DNA of 64,000 nucleotides from Enterobacter ludwigii. GTDB lineage: Bacteria > Pseudomonadota > Gammaproteobacteria > Enterobacterales > Enterobacteriaceae. Of this stretch, positions 46,835-56,922 are shown piece by piece (the first letter of the stretch is position 1; every line of letters begins with the position of its first letter). The notes beneath the pieces are model-generated. The model had not been told where the DNA came from. It ran no database searches and was given only the letters and a program-made list of their open reading frames with translations. A program made the position numbers and the translations under genes. The stretch covers positions 252,983 to 316,982 of the forward strand of contig CEFQ01000001.1 of assembly GCA_900068845.1 (NCBI GenBank), read 5' to 3'.

Positions 46835-49219
46835 CTATTTAAACGATCGCAGTAACTTTTCCAGCGGCCGCACCAAGGCCAACACCGTTTCATCCTGCAC
46901 CTGCGCGGCCGCATCCAGTTGCGCATGCATCTGCGCCACCTCTCCCGCGCCGTAAGCCTGATTACGCTCCAACGCGTTGACCAAATCCAGCCCCATACGA
47001 CTTAGCTGCGCCACCTGCTGCGCCTGCTGCTGCAGCGGTTTGAGTTGATAACTGCCCAGAATCAGTGGCATCACCGCGTCGCTATTATTCTGCCAGCGCT
47101 GTAATTGCTGACGGATGGCATGTGCCGCCACGTGATCGGTGCGATTAGCGATCAAGCGATCGATTCGCTTATCCAGCAAGCGCACCGCGTTACTCTCGGC
47201 AGGCAACACATCCGCTAACCTATTTAGCGGCTCGAAATAGTCGTAATGCCCTGCCTGGAATTTCAGATGCTGCCGCGTGTAATACTGCGCGGGTTCCAGC
47301 ACTTCGGCCAGCACGCGCAGCGGTGTGATGTCGCTGCTGTTCGCCAGTCGCATCATCTGCACGTCAGCCTGCTGATGCTGCTGCAAGCCCACCGAAATCG
47401 TGCCCCAGCGATCCACGGCGTTGAGACGCCGGTACATGTTGTCGCTGTCGGTGACATCCTGCGCCGACCATAACCGCTCAGCCACCACAAAGGCACGCGG
47501 CCACAAGCGTGTGTCAATCACCCGACTGTTGACGTTCTCCGCCCATAACGCCGCTTCTCCGCCAATCAGGTTGTTTTGCAGCTGTTCCGGCGTCGGCAGC
47601 GTTGGCGCAATGCCGGTTGGCACTTGCGTTAACTTGCTGCCTTCCGCGGGATAACGCACGTTGCCCACCAACATATAACCCGTCAGCTTGTCTTGTGTCA
47701 GCGTCACCATTGGCTGGAACGGCCCCATCCAGCTATCGACGCTGAACGTCAACTGCGTTGGCGAGAGCCAGCGAATATCGCTGACCATGCGACGTGCTTT
47801 GCCACTGAAATCGATAAAGCCGCGCCAGCCGTTTTTCCCTTCAATCAGAGTAAAGCTGCCTTTTAGCGCGCTACCTTTCAGTCGTGGCATGGTGAATTGC
47901 CAGCTCTGCGTCTGCTCCCCCGCTTGCACCTGATCCGCGCCGTTAAGCCCTTGCGGCCAAGGCTCATTACGATAGTGATAGGCGGCGGTTTGCGGCTGGT
48001 CGAGATAGAAGCCGGTGGAAAGAATGCCGCGGAAGTCATTTTTCGCCACGATACCCAGCGCGTCCTGACCTTGCCACGATTGAATCAGAATGCTTTTTGG
48101 CAGATCCGGATGGTAAACCTCATCCCAGCCGATCATCCGGCGCTGATGCGCTTCAAGGATTTTCTCAACGCGCTGGTTAAACCAGGCTTGCAGCGCATGC
48201 GTATCCTTCAGGCCGCGATCGCGCATAAATTGCTGAATGCGCGTGGAATCATTCCATTGTGTCGGATCGACCTCATCACCGCCGATATGAATGTAGGGAT
48301 CGGGGAAGATCGCCGTCACTTCGCCCATCAAAGTGTCGATAAAGCGGAATACCGCTTCATTGCTGGGATCCAGCAGCGGTTTAAACACGCCCCAGCCGCG
48401 CTCCATCTGATACGGTCCCGGCGCACTCATTAGCTCCGGCATGGCAACCGCTATCGCCGACGCATGACCTGGCAGATCGATTTCCGGCACCACACGCACA
48501 CCACGCTGCGTGGCATAGCGCACCACATCACGCATCTGCTGCTGCGTATAGTACAAGCCGTCGCTGGCCTGCTCCTGCAACTGCGGAAAGTGGCTGGAAG
48601 CAAAGCGCCAACCTTGATCGTCGGTTAAGTGCCAGTGAAACACGTTCATGCGCGCAGCGGCGATGCCATCGATTTGCCGTTTAATCGTTTCAATCGGCAG
48701 GAAATGGCGTGCCGAATCAATCAGCACGCCGCGCCACGGAAAGCGCGGTTTGTCGTCAATGGTGACGTAGGGAATTTCGCTGCCATTTTCCGCGTTTTCA
48801 ATCAGCTGCAGCACGGTTTCTATGCCGCGCATCGCGCCAAAGCGCGTGTTGGCTTTTAGCAAGACGCCGTTACTGTTCACCACCAGATGATAACTTTCGT
48901 CGCTGTAAGGCTGCGGAATCGGATCAACAGCCTGCGCGATTTGCACCTGAATGTTGGGATTATTACTGGGTGTGCTGGTCGGCAGCAGTGGCCAGCCGGT
49001 TTGACGTGCAATGCGCGCCCGCCAGCGCGTTTCAGCACCTTCCAGATGATCGCCCGTAATATGCAACGTGAACTGTGGCGTTAACACATACGCTCCGCCG
49101 CTGCTCGGCTGCACAACGCTTTGTGGCCACGGCATCAATGGCAAATCGCCCGCGGGCGCGGCGACGGTGGAAAAAGTCAGCGATAAACAACAGGCAAGCA
49201 AGGCTCTTTGCAATGGCAT
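46835..49219 (-). CDS. Exported beta-N-acetylhexosaminidase (GH20)
   Basis: 794 residues from the ATG at 49219 (AAGGA upstream); the frame open to 49306 has no signal peptide at its start. A signal peptide is at about 1-21. A GH20b domain precedes the catalytic TIM barrel from about residue 162 (PWRGVLIDSARHFLP). The catalytic Asp-Glu pair is D315-E316 in YIHIGGDEVDPTQW. The extra C-terminal region is helical. The enzyme should remove terminal GlcNAc or GalNAc from chitooligosaccharides or glycans in the periplasm or outside. It separates ridA from nrdD, which is not the E. coli order. Confidence 0.9.
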   Translation of the reverse strand: MPLQRALLACCLSLTFSTVAAPAGDLPLMPWPQSVVQPSSGGAYVLTPQFTLHITGDHLEGAETRWRARIARQTGWPLLPTSTPSNNPNIQVQIAQAVDPIPQPYSDESYHLVVNSNGVLLKANTRFGAMRGIETVLQLIENAENGSEIPYVTIDDKPRFPWRGVLIDSARHFLPIETIKRQIDGIAAARMNVFHWHLTDDQGWRFASSHFPQLQEQASDGLYYTQQQMRDVVRYATQRGVRVVPEIDLPGHASAIAVAMPELMSAPGPYQMERGWGVFKPLLDPSNEAVFRFIDTLMGEVTAIFPDPYIHIGGDEVDPTQWNDSTRIQQFMRDRGLKDTHALQAWFNQRVEKILEAHQRRMIGWDEVYHPDLPKSILIQSWQGQDALGIVAKNDFRGILSTGFYLDQPQTAAYHYRNEPWPQGLNGADQVQAGEQTQSWQFTMPRLKGSALKGSFTLIEGKNGWRGFIDFSGKARRMVSDIRWLSPTQLTFSVDSWMGPFQPMVTLTQDKLTGYMLVGNVRYPAEGSKLTQVPTGIAPTLPTPEQLQNNLIGGEAALWAENVNSRVIDTRLWPRAFVVAERLWSAQDVTDSDNMYRRLNAVDRWGTISVGLQQHQQADVQMMRLANSSDITPLRVLAEVLEPAQYYTRQHLKFQAGHYDYFEPLNRLADVLPAESNAVRLLDKRIDRLIANRTDHVAAHAIRQQLQRWQNNSDAVMPLILGSYQLKPLQQQAQQVAQLSRMGLDLVNALERNQAYGAGEVAQMHAQLDAAAQVQDETVLALVRPLEKLLRSFK

Positions 49220-49427
49220 CTGGGCATCCTTGTAAATGAAACAGCGGACCAAAACGGGCAAAAGGCTCATTAAACCTGTTTCGCTTTGCAAAGCAAGTGG
49301 CGACAAACTGAAATCAAGGCGGGTTAAAACTTTTGTAGTTTAGCCGGATTAACCATTGCGCGGCTTTCAATCTTCGTTGTGGCTTCCTTGCTGTAGGTCA
49401 AACCGAAGGCGATTAATTTCAGCGTAA

Positions 49428-49475
49428 ACACCATATATAGCGATTACACTCCTTAAAATTATCTACATATAGTTT
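49428..49475 (+). promoter_or_regulatory. Tandem NrdR boxes upstream of nrdDG
   Basis: ACACCATATATAGCGA (49428-49443) matches the 16-base NrdR box at most positions, and TATCTACATATAGTTT (49460-49475) is a second copy. Their starts are 32 bases apart, three helical turns, which is the arrangement NrdR binds. The second box ends 12 bases before the nrdD start. Repression by NrdR-dATP is expected. Confidence 0.75.
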
Positions 49476-49487
49476 CATGGAGAAGAA

Positions 49488-51626
49488 ATGGCAACGGTGG
49501 TGATTAAGCGTGACGGCTGTAGAGTGCCGTTTGATGCGCAGCGGATCGAGGCGGCAGTAAGTGCGGCCGCACGTGCGGTACAAGTCGATGATGCGTTATG
49601 GTGCGCACAGGTGGCAATGCAAGTGAGCCAACAGCTGGCTAAACAGGCCGAAGTGGACATTCGCGATATTCAGTGTGCGGTAGAAGAGACGCTGATGAGC
49701 GGGCGCTGGCCGCAGCTGGCGCGCGCCTACATCGAGTATCGCCACGACCGCGATTTAGCGCGCGAGCAGCGCGGTAAATTACACCACGCCATCCGGGGTT
49801 TGGTTGAACAAACCAATGCGGCGCTGCTGAATGAAAATGCCAATAAAGACAGTAAAGTGATCCCCACTCAGCGCGATCTGCTGGCGGGCATCGTCGCCAA
49901 ACATTATGCCCAACAGCAACTGCTGCCGCGCGATGTGGTGCTGGCGCATGAGCGTGGCGACATCCACTACCACGATCTCGACTATTCCCCGTTCTTCCCG
50001 ATGTTTAACTGCATGCTGATTGATCTGCACGGCATGCTGACCAACGGTTTCAAGATGGGCAACGCCGAGATTGAGCCGCCCAAATCAATCGCCACCGCCA
50101 CCGCGGTAACTGCGCAGATCATCGCGCAGGTCGCCAGCCACATTTACGGCGGCACCACCATCAACCGCATTGATGAAGTACTCGCACCGTTCGTCACGCT
50201 CAGCCAGGAAAAACACCGCGCGGTGGCGCGGGAGTGGCAGATTCCGGATGCCGAAGCCTATGCACGTGTACGCACCGAGAAAGAGTGCTACGACGCGTTT
50301 CAGTCGCTGGAGTATGAAGTCAATACGCTGCACACCGCCAACGGCCAGACGCCATTTGTCACCTTTGGTTTTGGCCTCGGCACCGATTGGGCCGCGCGCC
50401 TGATCCAGCAATCCATTCTACGCAACCGCATTGCCGGGCTCGGCAAAAATCATAAAACTGCGGTGTTCCCGAAACTGGTGTTTGCTATTCGCGAAGGCGT
50501 GAATCGCCGCCCGGGTGATTTTAATTATGATATCAAGCAGCTGGCGCTGGAGTGCGCCAGCAAGCGCATGTATCCGGATATCCTCAACTACGAAAAAGTG
50601 GTTGAAGTGACGGGGTCATTTAAAACGCCGATGGGTTGCCGTAGCTTCCTCGGCGTCTACGAGGAGAACGGCGAGCAAATTCACGAAGGCCGCAACAATA
50701 TTGGTGTTATCAGTCTTAATCTGCCGCGCATCGCCCTGCAAGCCCAGGGCGAAGAAGCACAGTTTTGGCGCTTGCTGGATGAACGGTTGGCGCTGGCGAA
50801 ACGTGCTTTGATGACGCGTATCGCCCGGCTGGAAAAAACCAAAGCGCGCGTGGCGCCGATTCTCTATATGGAAGGTGCCTGCGGCGTGCGGCTGAAAGCC
50901 GATGACGAAGTGGGATCGATTTTCCGCAACGGTCGCGCCTCCATATCCCTTGGCTATATTGGCCTGCACGAAACGCTGAATGCGCTGAGCGGCAATGCAG
51001 TGCATCCGTACGATGCCGAATACCTGCGGGATAAAGGCGTGGCAATTGTTACGCATCTGCGCAATGCGGTGGATGCCTGGAAAGCCGAAACCGGCTACGG
51101 CTTTAGCTTGTACAGTACGCCGAGCGAAAATCTATGCGACCGCTTCTGCCGCCTCGATGCTGCCGAATTTGGCGTGTTGGCGGGCGTCACCGACAAAGGT
51201 TATTACACCAACAGCTTCCATCTTGATGTGGAGAAGAAGGTTAATCCCTATGACAAAATCGACTTTGAAGCGCCTTATCCAGCTATCGCCAATGGCGGTT
51301 TCATCTGCTACGGCGAATACCCCAATATTCAGCACAACCTCAAAGCGCTCGAAGATGTCTGGGATTACAGCTATCACCGCGTGCCCTATTACGGCACCAA
51401 CACACCGATTGATGAGTGCTACGAATGCGGCTTTAATGGCGAGTTCAGCTGCACCAGCAAAGGATTTACTTGCCCAAACTGTGGTAATCACGATCCGGCA
51501 CGCGTATCGGTGACGCGCCGTGTCTGCGGCTATCTCGGCAGCCCGGATGCGCGTCCGTTTAACGCCGGTAAACAGCAAGAGGTACAGCGCCGCGTCAAAC
51601 ATCTGGAGACAGGAAAACTGGGATGA
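49488..51626 (+). CDS. nrdD: Anaerobic ribonucleoside-triphosphate reductase
   Basis: 712 residues. An ATP-cone allosteric domain occupies about 3-95 (VVIKRDGCRVPFDAQRIEAA). The ten-stranded barrel holds the active-site cysteines. The C-terminal zinc site is formed by CYECGFNGEFSC and CPNCGNHD. The glycyl radical lies in RRVCGYLGSPDARP close to the C-terminus. It makes dNTPs from NTPs with formate without oxygen, after activation by NrdG. The ATGA junction with nrdG shows coupled translation. Tandem NrdR boxes stand upstream. Confidence 0.97.
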   Translation: MATVVIKRDGCRVPFDAQRIEAAVSAAARAVQVDDALWCAQVAMQVSQQLAKQAEVDIRDIQCAVEETLMSGRWPQLARAYIEYRHDRDLAREQRGKLHHAIRGLVEQTNAALLNENANKDSKVIPTQRDLLAGIVAKHYAQQQLLPRDVVLAHERGDIHYHDLDYSPFFPMFNCMLIDLHGMLTNGFKMGNAEIEPPKSIATATAVTAQIIAQVASHIYGGTTINRIDEVLAPFVTLSQEKHRAVAREWQIPDAEAYARVRTEKECYDAFQSLEYEVNTLHTANGQTPFVTFGFGLGTDWAARLIQQSILRNRIAGLGKNHKTAVFPKLVFAIREGVNRRPGDFNYDIKQLALECASKRMYPDILNYEKVVEVTGSFKTPMGCRSFLGVYEENGEQIHEGRNNIGVISLNLPRIALQAQGEEAQFWRLLDERLALAKRALMTRIARLEKTKARVAPILYMEGACGVRLKADDEVGSIFRNGRASISLGYIGLHETLNALSGNAVHPYDAEYLRDKGVAIVTHLRNAVDAWKAETGYGFSLYSTPSENLCDRFCRLDAAEFGVLAGVTDKGYYTNSFHLDVEKKVNPYDKIDFEAPYPAIANGGFICYGEYPNIQHNLKALEDVWDYSYHRVPYYGTNTPIDECYECGFNGEFSCTSKGFTCPNCGNHDPARVSVTRRVCGYLGSPDARPFNAGKQQEVQRRVKHLETGKLG

Positions 51627-52126
51627 TGCGCATCCACGGCTATTATCCGGTTGATATTGTTAACGGACCCGGCACACGCTGCACGCTGTTTGTCGCGGGC
51701 TGCGAACATCAATGTCGTGGCTGCTACAACCAGAGCACGTGGCGGCTGGATTCCGGCGTGCCTTTTACGTTAGAGATGGAAGAGCAGCTGATCGCCGATC
51801 TCAACGATCGGCGCATTGCGCGTCAGGGCTTGTCGCTGAGCGGCGGCGATCCGCTGCATCCGCACAACGTGCCGCATATTCGTCGCCTGGTGAAACGCGT
51901 GCGTCGTGAATGCCCGGATAAGGATATCTGGCTGTGGACCGGGTATGAGATGGCGGAACTCAGCGCGGCGCAGCGCGAAGTGGTGGATGAAATTGATGTG
52001 CTGATTGACGGACGCTTTATCGAAGCGGAGAAAGATGTGCGGCTGCTGTGGCGCGGCAGCCGCAATCAGAAGATTTGGTGGTTACGCCAGCCACAAGGCG
52101 AGCACGCCGAGCAGCATACCGCTTAG
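51623..52126 (+). CDS. nrdG: Anaerobic ribonucleotide reductase activating protein
   Basis: 167 residues. A radical SAM enzyme with its [4Fe-4S] cluster bound by the CxxxCxxC motif in VAGCEHQCRGCYNQSTW near residue 26-40. SAM-binding segments LSGGDPLHPHN and the KDIWLWTGYEM strand follow. It generates the glycyl radical of NrdD. The gene overlaps nrdD by 4 bases. The C-terminus is about 13 residues longer than in E. coli (154), and the extra part lies in the 45-base overlap with the convergent yraQ gene. Confidence 0.95.
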   Translation: MMRIHGYYPVDIVNGPGTRCTLFVAGCEHQCRGCYNQSTWRLDSGVPFTLEMEEQLIADLNDRRIARQGLSLSGGDPLHPHNVPHIRRLVKRVRRECPDKDIWLWTGYEMAELSAAQREVVDEIDVLIDGRFIEAEKDVRLLWRGSRNQKIWWLRQPQGEHAEQHTA

Positions 52127-53116
52127 AGCCACGCCGATCAGTGCGATCCACAAGGCCCGGGCGGGAAATGCGCGATGCAGCATCAATAACGACGGTACGC
52201 TGACGGCGGGCAGCGTGACTACCAATGCCAGCGCGGGCGCAACGCCCATGCCCGCCAGCATCATGGTCTGCACAATCGGGATCTCGGCGGCGGTAGGAAT
52301 CACAAACAAGCAGCCGGCAATCGCCATCAACATCACCCAAAATAGCGTATTGCCCACCGCGCCATCGGCATGCGGGAATAACCAAACGCGCGCGGCACCA
52401 AGCAACAACACTGCGACGATATACAGCGGAATAGTGTTGCAGAACAGTCGCCACATGACCCGCAACCAGCGCGTCAGAAACGGCTGTTCATCGCGGGCCA
52501 GGATCGCGGGTGCGGCTACGGCCTGATCCGGCACGCTGCGCTGCACTAGCCACGCGATGCCCAACACCATCATTAAACCGGCCACCAGCCGAATCGCCGC
52601 GAAGTGCCAGCCGAGTACAAAACCCATAAAAATCAGCGTGGCGGGATTCAGCAGCGGATTCGCCAGCCAGAACGCCATCGCCGCGCCGCTGGAAACCTGC
52701 GACTGCCGCAAGCCAGCGGTCACCGGTGCCGCGCAACAGCTGCACATCATGCCCGGTAAACCCAAGCCGGTGCCGATCAGCGTGGAACCAAAGCGCGAGC
52801 TGCCTATCAATTGCAGCAGCCAACTGCGTGGGATCAGCACCTGTACCAGCGAACCGAGGATGACGCCAAGCAACGCGGCCTTCCACACGGCAAGGAAATA
52901 GACCATGGCGTAATCGAGCGCTGCGCGCCACGGTGAGTCAGCCGCGTTGGCCAGAATGGATTTACCGATGGAGTGGGTTTCAGCAGCAGTAAACGCTTTA
53001 CCGTAATAAGGCTGCCATTTGACATACCACAGGCCGATGACGACCACGGCGAGGAACAGCAGCGGTTTCCACCAGGCGAAGCGCGTCGCCGATGCTGAAG
53101 AGGTGAGTTGAGTCAT
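52082..53116 (-). CDS. yraQ: Two-gene-family permease YraQ (DUF318)
   Basis: 344 residues from the ATG at 53116 (MTQLTSSASATRFAWWKPLL), which aligns with the E. coli start; an in-frame TTG at 53134 is an alternative. About eight membrane segments, with the conserved AETHSIGKSILANA near 50, GLPGMMCSCCAAPVTAGLRQ near 120 and FVIPTAAEIPIVQTMMLAGM near 285. The paired Cys-Cys motif is typical of this permease family, which has been connected with export of metal or arsenic compounds, though no substrate is proven for YraQ. Divergent from yhbO. Confidence 0.9.
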   Translation of the reverse strand: MTQLTSSASATRFAWWKPLLFLAVVVIGLWYVKWQPYYGKAFTAAETHSIGKSILANAADSPWRAALDYAMVYFLAVWKAALLGVILGSLVQVLIPRSWLLQLIGSSRFGSTLIGTGLGLPGMMCSCCAAPVTAGLRQSQVSSGAAMAFWLANPLLNPATLIFMGFVLGWHFAAIRLVAGLMMVLGIAWLVQRSVPDQAVAAPAILARDEQPFLTRWLRVMWRLFCNTIPLYIVAVLLLGAARVWLFPHADGAVGNTLFWVMLMAIAGCLFVIPTAAEIPIVQTMMLAGMGVAPALALVVTLPAVSVPSLLMLHRAFPARALWIALIGVALSGMLLGVLALWLA

Positions 53117-53134
53117 TACCGATTCCGTATTCAA

Positions 53135-53189
53135 CTGAATAACGATCGCCGCACCCTAAGGCCGACGGAAAGACCGCATTGTTATTCAG
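53135..53189. promoter_or_regulatory. Inverted repeat in the yraQ-yhbO divergent region
   Basis: CTGAATAAC (53135-53143) and GTTATTCAG (53181-53189) are perfect inverted repeats 37 bases apart. Together they could be two operator halves controlling both divergent genes. No regulator gene is adjacent, so function is only suggested. Confidence 0.35.
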
Positions 53190-53352
53190 GTCAATAAAAT
53201 CTGCTACGCGCAATCGATGCAAACTTGATCCAGCTCGGAAATTACCTTGCTGGCTGCAGCCGTCTGGCTTGCTTTTTGCGACATGGCTACCAGACTTGTT
53301 GGGTGAAAAGTGCAACGAACATCACGTTCGTCATCAACAAGGAGGAAAAGAG

Positions 53353-53874
53353 ATGAGCAAGAAAATAGCGGTATTGATTACCGATGATTTTGAAGACTCA
53401 GAGTTTACCTCGCCAGCCGAGGCATATGCCAAAGCGGGCCACGAAGTGGTCACCATTGAGTTTAAGGCCGGTAACATCGTTAAAGGTAAGCAGGGAAAAG
53501 CAGAGGTCAAAATCGATAAGGATATTGATGATGTCAGCGCGGCCGAATTTGATGCGCTGCTGCTGCCTGGTGGACATTCGCCCGATGCCCTGCGCGGCGA
53601 CGATCGTTTCGTCAACTTTACCAAAGAGTTTGTCGCTAGCGGTAAACCGATATTTGCCATTTGCCATGGTCCGCAACTGCTGATCAGCGCGAACGGCGTA
53701 CGCGGCCGCAAGATGACCTGCGTGAAAGCCATTGCCATCGATCTGCGTAATGCCGGGGCAGACTTCTACGATAAAGAAGTGGTAGTGGATGATGACAAGT
53801 TAGTCACCAGCCGCACACCTGAAGATTTGCCGGCGTTTAATCGCGAATCGCTGCGCATTTTGAACGCGGCTTAA
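53353..53874 (+). CDS. yhbO: DJ-1/PfpI-family protein deglycase YhbO
   Basis: 173 residues from the ATG at 53353 behind an excellent GGAGG; the frame open from 53179 is not used. The nucleophile elbow holds C104-H105 (FAICHGPQLLISANG), with E17 (TDDFEDSEF) next to it, as in E. coli YhbO. The protein protects cells against glycation and oxidative or acid stress; its deglycase activity is debated. Divergent from yraQ and followed by a family A repeat. Confidence 0.95.
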   Translation: MSKKIAVLITDDFEDSEFTSPAEAYAKAGHEVVTIEFKAGNIVKGKQGKAEVKIDKDIDDVSAAEFDALLLPGGHSPDALRGDDRFVNFTKEFVASGKPIFAICHGPQLLISANGVRGRKMTCVKAIAIDLRNAGADFYDKEVVVDDDKLVTSRTPEDLPAFNRESLRILNAA

Positions 53875-53892
53875 ACTCTTCTTTCGCATTGG

Positions 53893-54689
<797 letters not shown>

Positions 54690-54706
<17 letters not shown>

Positions 54707-55196
54707 ACGGCGGCGCAAATTCAATTAGCCCTTCGGCACCGACAAATGCATCGTCTGCCAGTTTGTAGACCTGAAAAGCCGCTTCACTGCCTAACCAACG
54801 GCAGTGCAAACCATGGCGTGCCGCTGGCTCAAAGCCGAGTGGATTGTAGAACTCAGGATCGCCCAGCACCACAACGGCGCTGTAGCTGAACTCATTAAGT
54901 GAATCCAATCCTTCATACACCAGTTGTTTAGCAATCCCCTGTTTACGCACCGATTCATCCACGGCGAGCGGCGCCAACGCAACCCAGTTGCGATCTTCAC
55001 CTTGCAGGGTTACCGGACTGAAAGCGGCATAACCCAACACCTGACCTTCATCATCCGTGGCAACCACGCCGAGCGTCAGCAAGCCATCTTCGCGCAGTTG
55101 CTGTATCAGTTCCGCTTCGGCGGCGGTAGCAAAACTGCGCTTTAACAGGCTATCGATGCCTGCTGCATCGACGCCAATTTCAGTACGAATTAACAT
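54690..55196 (-). CDS. yhbS: GNAT-family acetyltransferase YhbS
   Basis: 168 residues, similar to E. coli YhbS. The acetyl-CoA loop lies in [20 protein letters not shown] near 90-108, and [19 protein letters not shown] follows. The substrate is unknown; in E. coli the gene has been proposed as a target of the small RNA-binding GNAT network, which I cannot judge here. It overlaps ubiT by 7 bases at its start, so it is cotranscribed with ubiT. Confidence 0.9.
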
Positions 55197-55717
55197 GATA
55201 TCTCCGCGCGCGCCTCAGCGGCCTTCGCGTCCTGTTTCATTCCTGCCTCAATAAAAGCAGCGAGCTGCTGCAATCCCGTGCGTAATGGCGTGGGCATGGC
55301 ATCCAGTTCAATGGCATCCATTAGGTTTTTCACCTCAAGTCCCAGCTCCGTGTCACCTTCAATCACCAGACGGCGCTGAAAGAACAACATATCGGGATCC
55401 GCTTTGCGTGCTGCCACCAGCAACAGATCGTTGGCTTCACCACGAAACCAGACATCAGCCTCGGTGTCGCGCGAAACGGTCAGGCGCCCTGCTTGTAGGG
55501 TGGTGATCCAGCGCAGATTCACATCGGCAACCTCGATCCCCAGATAACGCCCTTCCAGAAAGTCTAACTCACCTTCAGACAAAGCATGACGAAATTGCCA
55601 GTTTAGGAGTTGTTGCAGAATAGCTTTTTTTAGCAGGAAAGGGGTAATGGAAACGGGTAAAGCAAGGAATTCTGGGCCTTTTTCAACAATCAGACCGCGT
55701 AAGCGCGCAAACATCAT
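55190..55717 (-). CDS. ubiT: Oxygen-independent ubiquinone biosynthesis accessory factor UbiT
   Basis: 175 residues with an SCP2 lipid-binding domain (about 40-140, including WFRGEANDLLLVAARKADPD and FFQRRLVIEGDTELGLEVKN). UbiT (YhbT) binds ubiquinone precursors and works with UbiU-UbiV in anaerobic ubiquinone synthesis. It is divergent from ubiUV with 200 bases between, the standard enterobacterial arrangement, and leads into yhbS. Confidence 0.93.
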   Translation of the reverse strand: MMFARLRGLIVEKGPEFLALPVSITPFLLKKAILQQLLNWQFRHALSEGELDFLEGRYLGIEVADVNLRWITTLQAGRLTVSRDTEADVWFRGEANDLLLVAARKADPDMLFFQRRLVIEGDTELGLEVKNLMDAIELDAMPTPLRTGLQQLAAFIEAGMKQDAKAAEARAEISC

Positions 55718-55844
55718 CTACATTCCCTTCAGAAAATTTCATCTATTTTGCCACATCTGCCTGGCTTCGCCTCCACTGAGATCAAGAAAATCGCCGCCAG
55801 GCTGGACGAAAAACCTTCACTCCCGATCATCAATGGCCCTTTCA

Positions 55845-55858
55845 CTGCCTTAAATCAA
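55845..55858. promoter_or_regulatory. Possible FNR half-site in the ubiT-ubiU divergent region
   Basis: On the minus strand TTGAT-TTAA-GGCAG: one perfect FNR half (TTGAT) at the right spacing from a degenerate second half. Fnr control of ubiUV under low oxygen is known in E. coli, so the site is plausible but imperfect. Confidence 0.35.
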
Positions 55859-55917
55859 CATTGCTGCCGGGCCAGTTATTTACACTCTTCCGCTTAAGAA
55901 TCCGGGGAGGAAAATGT

Positions 55918-56913
55918 ATGGAACTGCTGTGTCCGGCGGGGAACTTGCCTGCGCTGAAATCGGCGGTGGAGCATGGTGCTGACGCGGTGTATGTCGGCCT
56001 GAAAGACGATACCAATGCCCGCCACTTTGCTGGCCTCAATTTTACCGATAAGAAACTGGCCGAGGCCGCGCGCTATCTGCACCAGCATCGCCGCAAACTG
56101 CATGTGGCAATCAACACCTTTGCCCATCCTGATGGCATGAATCGCTGGCAAACCGCGATTGATGTTGCTGCCCAGAACGGTGCGGATGCACTCATTCTGG
56201 CTGATATCGCCACGCTGGAATACGCGGCAAAACGCTATCCGCAAGTCGAGCGTCATCTTTCGGTTCAGGCTTCGGCAACGAATCTGCAAGCCATCCATTT
56301 TTATCATCGTCATTTTCAACTCAGCCGCGTGGTGCTGCCGCGCGTGCTGTCGATGCATCAGGTCAAACAGCTGGCGCGTGAAACGCCGGTGCCACTTGAA
56401 GTCTTCGCCTTCGGTAGCCTGTGCATTATGGCCGAAGGCCGCTGCTATCTCTCTTCATGGCTGACCGGCGAGTCGCCGAACAGCGCGGGTGCTTGCTCTC
56501 CGGCGAAATTTGTCCGCTGGCAACAGACGCCAAAGGGTATGGAATCGCGCCTGAATGAGGTGTTGATTGATCGCTACGCGCCCGACGAAAGCGCTGGCTA
56601 TCCCACGCTGTGTAAAGGCCGTTATGAAGTTGACAACCAGCTGTATCACGTGCTGGAAGAACCCACCAGTTTGAATACGCTGTCGCTACTGCCTGAGCTG
56701 CTGCGCGCCAATATCGCCTCGGTGAAAATCGAAGGTCGTCAGCGCAGCCCAGCGTATGTCGCACAAGTCGCAAAAGTGTGGCGCCAGGCAATCGATCGCT
56801 GCATGGCTTCACCTGAGCATTATGCCGTGCAGGTACCGTGGATGCAGGCACTGGGTGAGTTATCGGAAGGCAGCCAAACTACGCTGGGTGCCTATCACCG
56901 CGACTGGCAATAA
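55918..56913 (+). CDS. ubiU: Ubiquinone hydroxylation protein UbiU (U32 peptidase family)
   Basis: 331 residues from the ATG at 55918, equal to E. coli YhbU, with GGGGAGG upstream. A U32 TIM-barrel-like protein with the start ELLCPAGNLPALKSAVEHGA. The four cluster cysteines are visible in FGSLCIMAEGRCYLSSW, GACSPAKF and YPTLCKGRYEV, as needed for the [4Fe-4S] cluster. With UbiV it hydroxylates the ubiquinone ring without oxygen, using prephenate as hydroxyl donor. UbiV starts 9 bases downstream. Confidence 0.96.
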   Translation: MELLCPAGNLPALKSAVEHGADAVYVGLKDDTNARHFAGLNFTDKKLAEAARYLHQHRRKLHVAINTFAHPDGMNRWQTAIDVAAQNGADALILADIATLEYAAKRYPQVERHLSVQASATNLQAIHFYHRHFQLSRVVLPRVLSMHQVKQLARETPVPLEVFAFGSLCIMAEGRCYLSSWLTGESPNSAGACSPAKFVRWQQTPKGMESRLNEVLIDRYAPDESAGYPTLCKGRYEVDNQLYHVLEEPTSLNTLSLLPELLRANIASVKIEGRQRSPAYVAQVAKVWRQAIDRCMASPEHYAVQVPWMQALGELSEGSQTTLGAYHRDWQ

Positions 56914-56922
56914 GGAGATCGC

